Positions 8,444 to 16,628 of a stretch of DNA of 64,000 bases are shown here, in pieces. The position numbers were made by a program, and so were the translations under genes. Source of the stretch: Acetobacterium sp. KB-1 (GTDB lineage: Bacteria; Bacillota; Clostridia; Eubacteriales; Eubacteriaceae); NCBI RefSeq assembly GCF_003260995.1, contig NZ_CP030040.1, positions 3,837,708 through 3,901,707 of the forward strand. Reading direction: 5' to 3'. The notes below the pieces were generated by a model that saw nothing but the letters and a program-made list of their open reading frames with translations, was not told the DNA's origin and searched no databases. Every line of letters starts with the position of its first letter. Positions within the stretch are counted from its first letter, which is position 1.

Positions 8444-9768
8444 GAGGTGACCTCCTGCCACATAAAGATATTTTTTTTGGTATGATAGATTTCCAGATCA
8501 TAGCGGACCCGGTCAAAGGGCGCCGGGTTATAGTAGGTGGGGTAGAGCAGATCGGTTTCCGGGGTGATCACCCCGTTTGCCAGAGCCTGTTGTTCTACCT
8601 TGGTGCCCGGTAAAATACGGATATTATTGAGTACAATGGTACCCAGGGTTTTGGAAGCGTGATGGATCTCGTAAATCGCATCGATGAGGTCCCTGGCTTG
8701 CTGCTGGGTTGCGGCGGTATCCCCGGGGGTATTGACGAGGAAGTGATAAACTGTGACCACACCGCTGCCTGCCAACACCTGAGCAGTGTCGAGGATATCC
8801 TGGACACGCATATGCTTATCCATGGCATCCAGGGCCGTTTGGCTCAGGCCGTCGGGGGACAGGGAAAAGCATTCGCAGCCGGATTGGGTATAGAGGGCGA
8901 CGTTTTCCTCGGTTAACAGGTTTTCGCGAAAAAAACCGCTCCAGTTAATTTTTAAACCTCGCCGGATGATTTCAGCGCAGATTGTATCGAGGTGATCCAC
9001 CGGAATATTGACCACCGAATCGGTGAAGTGGATCCGGGTGACACCGTATGTTTCGTAGAGAAACTGGATTTCATCGACCACCGCTTCAGGGGTGCGGCAA
9101 CGCATTTTAGAGCCCTGCAGGAGCGGATAGGAACAGTAGCCGCAGCTAAAACAGCAGCCCCGTTTGGTTTCCACGCCGATACTTTCCACATATTTATTAA
9201 CGGTGAGGTAGGGGCGGGGATCAAGCAGATCGCGGTTGGGCATCACGTAATCCAGCATATCATAATCACCCACCGGTGGGACGATCAAGACCGCTTTGTT
9301 TTCGCGGTAGCAGAGCCCTGGGAGGTGGGGCGGGTTATTGAGATTTTCCAGTAGTGGCACAATGATTTTTTCGGCCTCGCCGGTCACGCCGAAGTCAATT
9401 TCCGGATATTCGCGCATCAGCCGTTCCGGGAATAGCGAAAAACCGGTTCCACCGACTAAGATTTTGGTATCAGCCGCGTAGCGTTTAATAAAAGCCAGGG
9501 TAACGGCAAAGCCGGGAATCAACGACGAGGTTTTATTACCCAAAGGATCAATATTTCGTAGCGACAGACAGACCACGTCCGGCTGATAGGTATCCAGTTG
9601 TAAGCGTAAATCGCCATAGGGATCGATGGCCATATTCATGTCAAAAAGCTGCAGATCATGATTGGTTTGCCGCTCGACCTGAGATGCCAGCACGACGATC
9701 CCAATGGGATAAACCCGCTCGATGTCGATACCCTCCATTGAGAGGGCTTGGATGAAAAGTATTTTCAT
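8440..9768 (-). CDS. bzaD: BzaD, B12-binding-domain radical SAM enzyme of DMB synthesis
   Basis: 442 residues with an N-terminal cobalamin-binding fold (residues 1-150, including ILVGGTGFSLFPE) and a radical SAM barrel whose iron-sulfur motif is CCFSCGYC (CX3CX2C, near residue 207). Known role of the family: C-methylation of the benzimidazole ring using SAM and cobalamin. An AAGGAGAAACC ribosome site precedes the ATG. Downstream coupling to bzaE is by four-base overlap; bzaC ends 31 bases upstream. It is a distant paralogue of bzaE, consistent with successive methylations by two related enzymes. Confidence 0.93.
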   Translation of the reverse strand: MKILFIQALSMEGIDIERVYPIGIVVLASQVERQTNHDLQLFDMNMAIDPYGDLRLQLDTYQPDVVCLSLRNIDPLGNKTSSLIPGFAVTLAFIKRYAADTKILVGGTGFSLFPERLMREYPEIDFGVTGEAEKIIVPLLENLNNPPHLPGLCYRENKAVLIVPPVGDYDMLDYVMPNRDLLDPRPYLTVNKYVESIGVETKRGCCFSCGYCSYPLLQGSKMRCRTPEAVVDEIQFLYETYGVTRIHFTDSVVNIPVDHLDTICAEIIRRGLKINWSGFFRENLLTEENVALYTQSGCECFSLSPDGLSQTALDAMDKHMRVQDILDTAQVLAGSGVVTVYHFLVNTPGDTAATQQQARDLIDAIYEIHHASKTLGTIVLNNIRILPGTKVEQQALANGVITPETDLLYPTYYNPAPFDRVRYDLEIYHTKKNIFMWQEVTS

Positions 9769-9799
9769 GGTTTCTCCTTGATTTGGTTAACGATAATAA

Positions 9800-10852
9800 T
9801 TATTTAAAATAAATGGTATCCAGTGCCATCTGGCTTCGGGCAGCAAAGATCAGGGCGGTGTCGGTGGCCAGAGGAATCAGCGATGAGGTGAGTAGATCAT
9901 TTTTTTTAAGCTCGGCAATTACCCAGGCTCCGGAAAAAACTTTGCCATTGTAGGTGTTTAAAAACATATTGATATCGGTCAGGTGAGCCTTGACCGGATC
10001 ATGCTCATTAAAAAAATCATGGATCAGGATGATGCCATCATCACTCAAATGGCTGGCTGCGGTTTTTAAAACCTGTTCGTTTTCCGACTCGGCGTAGGCG
10101 TGAATAATATTAGAAAGAATGATCAACCGATATTTTTTGGCAAGACCCCATTGTGGTTCCAGAATATTAGCGGGGTGGTAGTTAACCCGATCTGCGTAGG
10201 CGGTGGCATCGACAAGTTTTTGAGTTTGAGGAAGCATCTGCACAATGTCGAGCAGGGTGGCACGAGTGCCCGGAAAGGCTTCTAAAAAGGCCAGTGCCAT
10301 AGCTCCGGAGCCGGTTCCCACATCCAGAATATCACCGCTGAGTTCGGTAAAAAAGGTGGTGCAGTCGCGGGCTTTTAACTTGGCCACGTTGTCCATGGCT
10401 TTGATGTATTTAGCCCGGCGCAGGTTAAGTTCTTCTTCGCTGATATCCGCCGGCAGAAAGTTGACCCGACCACCAGCAGTCAGCGAAGCTTTAAGCGTAT
10501 TCCAGTCATCAGTAAGATTTTTACGCCACAGCAGCGAGTCGCCCTGATAAAGCGGACTCGCTATTAGTAAATATTCTTTGGTAATCAATTGGTTATAATA
10601 AACATTTTGGTAGCATCCTACTAGACCAAGACTGTTTAGAAGTGCCAGGTAACGTTCCAGGGCGCTTTCGTTGGCCCCCAGTTTTGGGGCGAGTTCTAAG
10701 AGACTGGCGCCGCGGATCCCGAAATCATCGATGGTTTGAAAAAGATCCATTTCCAAAGCAGTGAACAGCGCATCGGAAACCCAGTAAGCGGTGGCCAGGT
10801 CTTCTAAATACTGGCCGCCGTTGGTTTGGGGATCATACCCCTTCATGACCAT
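9800..10852 (-). CDS. bzaC: BzaC, SAM-dependent O-methyltransferase of DMB synthesis
   Basis: 350 residues: an N-terminal winged-helix dimerisation domain (LFTALEMDLFQTIDDFG) and a C-terminal class-I methyltransferase fold with the SAM-binding glycine motif DVGTGSGAMALAF near residue 178. Within the bza pathway BzaC methylates the 5-hydroxybenzimidazole hydroxyl to 5-methoxybenzimidazole. The ATG at 10852 sits inside the last codons of cobT, with GGAG seven bases before it; an alternative ATG lies at 10846. Overlap with cobT by 20 bases points to coupled translation. Confidence 0.92.
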   Translation of the reverse strand: MVMKGYDPQTNGGQYLEDLATAYWVSDALFTALEMDLFQTIDDFGIRGASLLELAPKLGANESALERYLALLNSLGLVGCYQNVYYNQLITKEYLLIASPLYQGDSLLWRKNLTDDWNTLKASLTAGGRVNFLPADISEEELNLRRAKYIKAMDNVAKLKARDCTTFFTELSGDILDVGTGSGAMALAFLEAFPGTRATLLDIVQMLPQTQKLVDATAYADRVNYHPANILEPQWGLAKKYRLIILSNIIHAYAESENEQVLKTAASHLSDDGIILIHDFFNEHDPVKAHLTDINMFLNTYNGKVFSGAWVIAELKKNDLLTSSLIPLATDTALIFAARSQMALDTIYFK

Positions 10853-11921
10853 TGGTTACTCCTGCGTCAGTAAAGGTTAAGACGTCGCAGATGACCCGGG
10901 CCGAGGATTCCACCAGGTGCATCGCCACCGCTGCCCCGGTGCCTTCTCCTAATCTGAAATTGAGGTTAAGCAGGGGGCGTAAGCCCAGGGCTTGCCACAT
11001 TAGCTGATGCCCCGGTTCTTCACTCTGATGGGAGGGAATCATATAATCCAGCGATTGGGGACATAGGGCCTTGGCGATCAGCGCACCAGCGGTGGAAATA
11101 AAGCCGTCCACCAGAACCGGCACCTGATTAAAAGCAGCCCCCAGGATTACGCCGGCAATCCCGGCAATCTCGAAGCCCCCGACTTTGGAAAGGACATCAA
11201 TGGGATCGGTTTTATCGGGTTGATGGCGATTGATCGATTCCCGGATCACTTTGATCTTGTTGAGCAAGGTGGCGTTATCAATGCCGGTGCCCCGGCCGGT
11301 TACTGATGAAACCGGATATTCGGCCATAACCGCTAAAATAGCGGCGCTGGGGGTCGTGTTGCCAATCCCCATATCGCCGGTAGCCAGCAGATTGATCCCC
11401 TGTTCTTTGATCACCTTGGAAGCCACATTGATCCCGGCTTCCAGCGCAGCAATGGCTTGTTCCCGGGTCATTGCCGGTTCCTGATAAAAGTTTTTGGTGC
11501 CATGGGCGATCTTGCAGTCAATGATGGCGCCTTGTGAAACCAGTTCGGGCATATCCACAGCGACGCCCATATCAACGACAATCACTTCGGCGCCAGCGGC
11601 TTTGGCTAAAATATTAATGCCCGCTCCGCCTTTGACAAAGTTTTCCACCATCTGTGGAGTCACCTCCTGAGGGAAGGCAGAAACCCCTTCGGCCACCACA
11701 CCGTGATCTCCGGCCATGGTGATGACCATTTTTTTATCGACATTGGGTCGGATGGTGCGTTGAATCCCGGCCAACTGTTCAGCGACAACCAGCAGCTGAC
11801 CGAGACTCCAGGGCGGAATCGCTAATTTTTCTATATGATCGCGGGCGGCCTGACGCCACTTGGGGTCAGCCGGTTCGGTATGGTCGATGACGTGTGTTAA
11901 GGTATATTTGGTTTCGATCAT
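10833..11921 (-). CDS. cobT: CobT, nicotinate-nucleotide:dimethylbenzimidazole phosphoribosyltransferase
   Basis: 362 residues, typical length. CobT transfers phosphoribose from nicotinate mononucleotide to the lower-ligand base, giving the alpha-ribazole phosphate later joined to cobinamide. Clear family motifs: AGDHGVVAEGVSAFPQEVT near residue 70, GDMGIGNTTPSAA near 185, and the catalytic-Glu region FRLGEGTGAA near 325. Its position between bzaB and bzaC links base synthesis with activation of the same base. The upstream gap to bzaB is the largest in the operon (about 180 bases) and holds a hairpin. Confidence 0.97.
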   Translation of the reverse strand: MIETKYTLTHVIDHTEPADPKWRQAARDHIEKLAIPPWSLGQLLVVAEQLAGIQRTIRPNVDKKMVITMAGDHGVVAEGVSAFPQEVTPQMVENFVKGGAGINILAKAAGAEVIVVDMGVAVDMPELVSQGAIIDCKIAHGTKNFYQEPAMTREQAIAALEAGINVASKVIKEQGINLLATGDMGIGNTTPSAAILAVMAEYPVSSVTGRGTGIDNATLLNKIKVIRESINRHQPDKTDPIDVLSKVGGFEIAGIAGVILGAAFNQVPVLVDGFISTAGALIAKALCPQSLDYMIPSHQSEEPGHQLMWQALGLRPLLNLNFRLGEGTGAAVAMHLVESSARVICDVLTFTDAGVTNGHEGV

Positions 11922-11991
11922 GGTAATTATCCTTTCTACTTAGTAATAAATGAAACGTACGATTGATTTTATCACTATATTGGTGAGGCTT

Positions 11992-12018
11992 GTAAGGGCT
12001 TGTATTACAAACCCTTAC
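11992..12018 (-). other. Long hairpin in the bzaB-cobT gap
   Basis: GTAAGGG...CCCTTAC with inner TTGTA/TACAA pairs gives a stem of about 13 bp (one wobble) and a one-base loop. No U run follows on the minus strand, so it is more likely an RNA-processing or stability element than a terminator. A second small stem (GGGTA-GCT-TACCC) lies nearer bzaB. Confidence 0.5.
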
Positions 12019-12102
12019 GGAATGATGGGTGACGCTTTTGGATAATAAACGCTTGTTTTTTCGTGGGGCGGGTAAGCTACCCGTCACAAAGGGTTTACTC
12101 GT

Positions 12103-13386
12103 TTAGGATATCCCAAAAAACTCCGCCGCGACATCCGCCGGACATTTACTGTCGGCACAGACAGCACAACCATGGGAAGGCTTTTGAGCCGCAAAGGCAG
12201 CGATCAGATTGGCTTGATTGATGGCGTTTTTGATCTGTTCTTCCTGATTGCGGGAAACCCGGGCCCGGGACATCGCCAGATCGCGGTTCCAGGCCGCGCC
12301 GCCGCGCTTTAAGACATTGGCCGCATTGGCGGCGATCCGGGTCGTTTCGACACCGATGCGGACATCTTCCTCATTGGGCAGACCCAGGTGTTCGGCTGGG
12401 GTCAGGTAACAAAGGAAATCAGCCCCGTGCATGCCGGCAAAGGCACCGCCGATCGAACCCGTAATATTGTCATATCCGGGAGCAATATCGGTGGCCAGGA
12501 AGCCTAAAATATAGTAGGGTACATCGTAACAGAGTCGTTTTTGCAGTAGCATCGCTGAGGGAATATGGTTTAGTGGCACATGGCCGGGACCTTCCACCAT
12601 CACCTGAACCCCGGCCGCCAGGGCCCGTTTGGTCAGCTCACCAGCGACCATTAAGCCGCGCAGGTGGGCCTGATCCAGAGAATCAGCATTGGCACCGGGT
12701 CGAATGGCGTCGCCGATGCTAAGTACCGTATCGGTCGCTTTGAGAATCTCCAGCAGTCGGTCAAATTCGGCATAAAGAGGATTTTCTTTATCGTTATGGA
12801 ACATCCAGCCAGTTAGCAAGGATCCACCACGGCTACAGATATCGGCAACGCGACCGGTTCTTTTTAATATTTTGAGAAGATCCATATTCAGGGCCGAGTG
12901 CACGGCCATAAAATCCATACCGGCCTGACATTGTTTTTCAACCACTTCAAACAGATCATCAGAGGTCATATTGACCATCAGGCCCCGTTTATCAGCCGCT
13001 TCTTTGGCAGCCTGATAAACGGGCACACAGCCAGCGGCAATGTTGGAATTATTTAGACTTAAGGTTCGCATGGTATCAATATCGGCACCCATACTTAAAT
13101 CCATAAAACCGTGGGCACCGGCGGCTTCGATGATTTTTAGTTTTTTGACTTCCATGTCCATATCATCCCGATCACCAGAGGTGCCCATCAGACCGTTGAC
13201 TTTGACGTCCAGACCACCACCGATGCCGCAGATTTTAGAACGATTGCGCAATTTATTTTTAGGAATGACAATCCGGCCGGCAGCTACTCCGGCTCTGATA
13301 AATTCAGGCGTGAAGCCTTCGCTGAGTGCCACCATTTCCATTTCTTCGGTAATTTTACCCTGTCGAGCTTTTAATATTTGGGTCAT
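12103..13386 (-). CDS. bzaB: BzaB, ThiC paralogue of anaerobic DMB synthesis
   Basis: 427 residues homologous to phosphomethylpyrimidine synthase ThiC, a radical SAM enzyme with its cluster cysteines at the C-terminus. Here they read CAVCADSKC (CX2CX4C), the ThiC pattern. BzaA and BzaB together convert aminoimidazole ribotide to 5-hydroxybenzimidazole. Start at 13386 is chosen for the GAGGAAC ribosome site and a two-base gap to bzaA; the open frame extends further up into bzaA without such a site. Being directly behind a second thiC-like gene and before cobT rules out an ordinary thiamine gene. Confidence 0.94.
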   Translation of the reverse strand: MTQILKARQGKITEEMEMVALSEGFTPEFIRAGVAAGRIVIPKNKLRNRSKICGIGGGLDVKVNGLMGTSGDRDDMDMEVKKLKIIEAAGAHGFMDLSMGADIDTMRTLSLNNSNIAAGCVPVYQAAKEAADKRGLMVNMTSDDLFEVVEKQCQAGMDFMAVHSALNMDLLKILKRTGRVADICSRGGSLLTGWMFHNDKENPLYAEFDRLLEILKATDTVLSIGDAIRPGANADSLDQAHLRGLMVAGELTKRALAAGVQVMVEGPGHVPLNHIPSAMLLQKRLCYDVPYYILGFLATDIAPGYDNITGSIGGAFAGMHGADFLCYLTPAEHLGLPNEEDVRIGVETTRIAANAANVLKRGGAAWNRDLAMSRARVSRNQEEQIKNAINQANLIAAFAAQKPSHGCAVCADSKCPADVAAEFFGIS

Positions 13387-13388
13387 GA

Positions 13389-14690
13389 TTAGTTCCTCGC
13401 TTCCTGGTTTTCGTCTCGTAAATACTTGCCGACAATTTTCATGGCACAGAAGTCGCCGCACATGCTGCATTCGGATTCGAAGTCGGTGCTGCGATCCTTC
13501 CAGACCTTCGTGGCGGTTTCAGTATCGATGGCCAGTTCCATCTGCCGGCCCCAATTAAGTTCCCGGCGGGCATGGGACATTTCCAGATCCCAGGCAATCG
13601 CTGCCGGATGGCCTTTGCCAACATCACCAGCATGGGCGGCGATGCGGCTGGCCATCACGCCCATATAGACATCATCGGCATTTGGCATGCCGATATGTTC
13701 GGCCGGGGTGACGTAACAGAGGAAGTCGGCACCGTAATAGGCGGCGATTGCGCCGCCGATGGCGCCAGTGACATGATCCATACCAGCCCCGGAATCGGTG
13801 GGCAGACAGCCGAAGACAAAGTAGGGAGCGCCGCCGCATAGTTGTTTTTGTAACTTTACAGTGGTCTGGATCTGATCCAGGGGCACATGGCCCGGTCCTT
13901 TGACCATCACTTGAACCCCGGCCGCCCGGGCCTTTTTAACCAGACCGCCGAGGATCACCAATTCATGAACCTGGGCGCCGTCCAGGGAATCGGCAATACA
14001 GCCGGGGCGCATGCCGTCGGCAAAGCTCAGCACGACATCATACTTTTTACAGATTTCCAGGACCCGGTCATATTGGGTAAAAAAGGGATTTTCACAGTGG
14101 TTGTGAACCATCCAGCCAATCAGATGGGAACCCCCATAACTAACCAGTGGATCAATCCGGCCTTCTTCTTTGGCGCGGTTGATCACGTCCATGGTGGTGC
14201 CGCAGTGCAGGGCTAAAAAGCTGACGCCTTCGGAGGCATGCTTTTCCATCATCGCGAACATGTCATCCGCGGTCATATCTAAAGCACTGCCATATTTTTC
14301 CTGAGCCATAGCCAGGGTCTGATAAAGGGGTAGGGTACCGACCGGCCGGTCCACCGTGGATAAGACTTTTTCACGCATTTCATCAATCGGACCCCGAACA
14401 CTTAAATCCATCAGCGTATCCGCTTCGGCTTTTACGGCCTGTTTGATTTTAGCCATTTCACCATCGATGGTGTCATCTATTTCATACATCCCAACGCTGG
14501 CGGAAACCTTGGTAAACAGACCCTTGCCCACCGCCACCGGGTTGATATTTGGCCGGGAACTCTTTAGAATGACGATTTCACCGACGGCTACCCCCTGGCG
14601 AATGTTTTCGGGATCGAGCCCTTCTTTTTGCGCCACATAAATCATTTCTGCGGTGATCTCACCGGCTTGTGCTTTTTTAAGAATTGTCAT
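13389..14690 (-). CDS. bzaA: BzaA, ThiC paralogue of anaerobic DMB synthesis
   Basis: 433 residues, ThiC fold, first gene of the operon and partner of BzaB in making 5-hydroxybenzimidazole from aminoimidazole ribotide. GGAGGAAACG precedes the ATG at 14690; a longer frame up to 14741 has no ribosome site and would run into the riboswitch platform. The C-terminal cysteine motif reads CSMCGDFC, i.e. CX2CX3C, one residue shorter than the usual ThiC CX2CX4C. Expression should be turned off by adenosylcobalamin through the leader. Confidence 0.93.
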   Translation of the reverse strand: MTILKKAQAGEITAEMIYVAQKEGLDPENIRQGVAVGEIVILKSSRPNINPVAVGKGLFTKVSASVGMYEIDDTIDGEMAKIKQAVKAEADTLMDLSVRGPIDEMREKVLSTVDRPVGTLPLYQTLAMAQEKYGSALDMTADDMFAMMEKHASEGVSFLALHCGTTMDVINRAKEEGRIDPLVSYGGSHLIGWMVHNHCENPFFTQYDRVLEICKKYDVVLSFADGMRPGCIADSLDGAQVHELVILGGLVKKARAAGVQVMVKGPGHVPLDQIQTTVKLQKQLCGGAPYFVFGCLPTDSGAGMDHVTGAIGGAIAAYYGADFLCYVTPAEHIGMPNADDVYMGVMASRIAAHAGDVGKGHPAAIAWDLEMSHARRELNWGRQMELAIDTETATKVWKDRSTDFESECSMCGDFCAMKIVGKYLRDENQEARN

Positions 14691-14730
14691 CGTTTCCTCC
14701 TGAATGATTCTCAACAAATTTTGGCAAATA

Positions 14731-14767
14731 AAAAAGTCCACAGCTGTTATTTATTCTAAATAACAGC
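14731..14767 (-). terminator. Riboswitch expression-platform terminator
   Basis: On the minus strand GCTGTTATTTA and TAAATAACAGC form an 11-bp stem with a GAA loop; a run of U follows after a short gap, about 40 bases before the bzaA start. It fits a B12-dependent transcription terminator. Confidence 0.75.
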
Positions 14768-14789
14768 CATGAACTTTACCTTCGTTCAT

Positions 14790-14965
14790 TCAGGATCGAT
14801 TCATAGGCAGGTCTCCTGACTTGGGGTTTTAACGCTTTGCCACACCTTCCCATTAAAAAAACAGTGGTTTTTGTGGTTTGCTCCGCCCTTACAGTGATGG
14901 GTTCGTTCAGGACTCTCACCTGATTCCCTATTCTCCTTAATGTTTAAGGCACCATATGTTCGCTT
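14790..14965 (-). promoter_or_regulatory. Cobalamin riboswitch controlling the bza operon
   Basis: Read on the minus strand the leader shows the class hallmarks in order: GGUGCCUU of the P1/P2 side, GGGAAUCAGGUGAGAGUCC, the ACUGUAAGGGCGGAGC core segment, a CCACUG B12-box element, GGGAAGGUGUGG, and the closing AGUCAGGAGACCUGCCU. Binding of adenosylcobalamin would favour the terminator placed between this aptamer and bzaA. Confidence 0.95.
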
Positions 14966-14984
14966 TTCTATTTACTTGCTTTTG

Positions 14985-15013
14985 ATTATACACACTAAAA
15001 AATGAAAGTGCAA
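14985..15013 (-). promoter_or_regulatory. Promoter of the bza operon
   Basis: On the minus strand TTGCAC, 17-base spacer, TATAAT, placed just upstream of the riboswitch aptamer. Confidence 0.75.
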
Positions 15014-15106
15014 GAAAAAAATAAAAAAAATCGATTGTGTAACTCATGAGAAAAAAAACAACAAACTATGTTATAATAAAATTAAGTGAATGAGGGAGGT
15101 GAGCAG

Positions 15107-15556
15107 ATGAATATCATTCTTGTCTGGTTGGTTTTATTTGTCGTTTTTCTGGTGGTTGAATTGGTTACTGCTGGCGCACTGGTTTCCATCTGGTTTTGTG
15201 TTGGTTCTCTGGTGGCAATGGCCGTCGCTTATTTAGGCGCACCATTTTGGGTACAGATGACGCTGTTCTTTCTGGTTTCTGTTGGATTATTATTGGGAAC
15301 AAAACCTTTTTTGAAAAAACACATGGATCCCAAAACGATAACAACCAATGCTGATCGCATTCTCAAAGAACAGGGGATTGTTGAGGAAGAAATCAATAAT
15401 CTTAAGGGACAGGGCGCCATCAAGGTTGATGGTAAGTCTTGGACTGCCAGAAATGTCGACGACGATACAGTCATTCCTGTTGGTGCAAAAGTGACTGTGG
15501 TAGGAATCGAAGGGGTTAAAGCCATGGTTAAATTGGTAGAAGAAGAAATAAAATAA
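15107..15556 (+). CDS. NfeD-like membrane protein
   Basis: 149 residues: two to three hydrophobic segments in the first 75 residues and a soluble C-terminal OB-fold-like domain (GQGAIKVDGKSWTARN...PVGAKVTVVGIEGVKAMV), the short NfeD layout without the protease part. Such proteins act beside stomatin-like proteins in membrane-domain quality control. GGGAGGTGAGCAG precedes the ATG at 15107. The SPFH gene follows after 14 bases, the common nfeD-qmcA pairing. Confidence 0.88.
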   Translation: MNIILVWLVLFVVFLVVELVTAGALVSIWFCVGSLVAMAVAYLGAPFWVQMTLFFLVSVGLLLGTKPFLKKHMDPKTITTNADRILKEQGIVEEEINNLKGQGAIKVDGKSWTARNVDDDTVIPVGAKVTVVGIEGVKAMVKLVEEEIK

Positions 15557-15570
15557 AAGGAGGTAAGAAG

Positions 15571-16512
15571 ATGATTGGATTAATTATTTTAGGCGTTTTA
15601 TTTATCATTTTTGTTGTTGTAATTATTGTGAATGCGAAGATCGTTCCCCAGGCTAATGCCTATGTGGTGGAACGATTGGGCGCTTATCATGCCACCTGGG
15701 AGACCGGTTTTCATATCGCAATTCCGATTTTTGACCGGATTTCAAAAAGAATCAGTTTAAAAGAACGGGTCGCGGATTTCCCGCCCCAACCGGTTATTAC
15801 CAAGGATAATGTTACGATGCAGATTGACACGGTAATTTATTTACAGGTTACCGATCCTAAATTCTATATGTATGGGGTGGACAATCCCATGAAAGCCATT
15901 GAAAATCTAACCGCCACCACTTTGCGTAACATCATTGGTGATATGGAGCTCGATGCAACACTGACATCCCGGGACGTGATTAATACCAAAATGCGGGTAA
16001 TTCTCGATGAAGCCACCGATCCCTGGGGGATTAAAATCAACCGGGTAGAACTTAAAAACATCATGCCACCAGAAGCGATCCAGAATGCGATGGAACGGCA
16101 GATGAAGGCAGAGCGGGAACGTCGGGAAAAAATCCTCCAGGCAGAAGGCGAAAAAGCCAGTGCCATTCTGGTCGCTGAAGGCGAAAAATCAGCGGCAATT
16201 TTACAAGCGGAAGGCTTAAAAGCGGCTGCTATTCTTAGTGCCGAAGCGGATCGGGAAGCTCAGATCAGACGGGCAGAAGGTGAAGCAGAAGCCATTGTCA
16301 AGGTTCAGGAAGCGGTTGCCAATGGGGTCAAGATGTTAAATGATGCCAATCCGATTCAGTCAGTTATTGCCCTTAAGAGTTTATCTACCTTTGAAAAGGT
16401 AGCTGATGGCAAAGCCACTAAGATTATTATTCCCTCTGAAATTCAGGGCTTGGCGGGTCTGGCAACATCCCTTAGTGAAATCATGACAGATCAGAGCAAG
16501 GTCAGTCAGTAA
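15571..16512 (+). CDS. qmcA: SPFH/stomatin-family protein (QmcA-like)
   Basis: 313 residues: one N-terminal membrane anchor (residues 2-22), the SPFH/prohibitin domain with NAYVVERLGAYH and PPQPVITKDNVTMQIDTVIYLQV, then a long Ala/Glu-rich coiled coil (residues about 165-235) and a conserved tail. It forms oligomeric membrane scaffolds. Ribosome site AAGGAGG. Co-transcribed with the NfeD-like gene and followed by a terminator. Confidence 0.93.
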   Translation: MIGLIILGVLFIIFVVVIIVNAKIVPQANAYVVERLGAYHATWETGFHIAIPIFDRISKRISLKERVADFPPQPVITKDNVTMQIDTVIYLQVTDPKFYMYGVDNPMKAIENLTATTLRNIIGDMELDATLTSRDVINTKMRVILDEATDPWGIKINRVELKNIMPPEAIQNAMERQMKAERERREKILQAEGEKASAILVAEGEKSAAILQAEGLKAAAILSAEADREAQIRRAEGEAEAIVKVQEAVANGVKMLNDANPIQSVIALKSLSTFEKVADGKATKIIIPSEIQGLAGLATSLSEIMTDQSKVSQ

Positions 16513-16552
16513 GATCAGTTAATAAAAGAAATTTCAGTAAAAGACCATGAAT

Positions 16553-16599
16553 GGGCAATTGGGAAACGTGAATCGTTTTTCAATTGCCCAAAGTTTTTA
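16553..16599 (+). terminator. Terminator after the SPFH gene
   Basis: GGGCAATTG and CAATTGCCC, extended inward by GAAACG/CGTTTTTC, then AAAGTTTTT. Confidence 0.75.
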
Positions 16600-16628
16600 A
16601 GTGTAGCAATTAAGAAAGAAGGAATATT

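Noticed and set aside
12103..14690. Thiamine biosynthesis genes (thiC)
   Set aside because: Two adjacent thiC-like genes before cobT and two B12-type radical SAM genes, under a cobalamin and not a TPP riboswitch, fit bzaA/bzaB.
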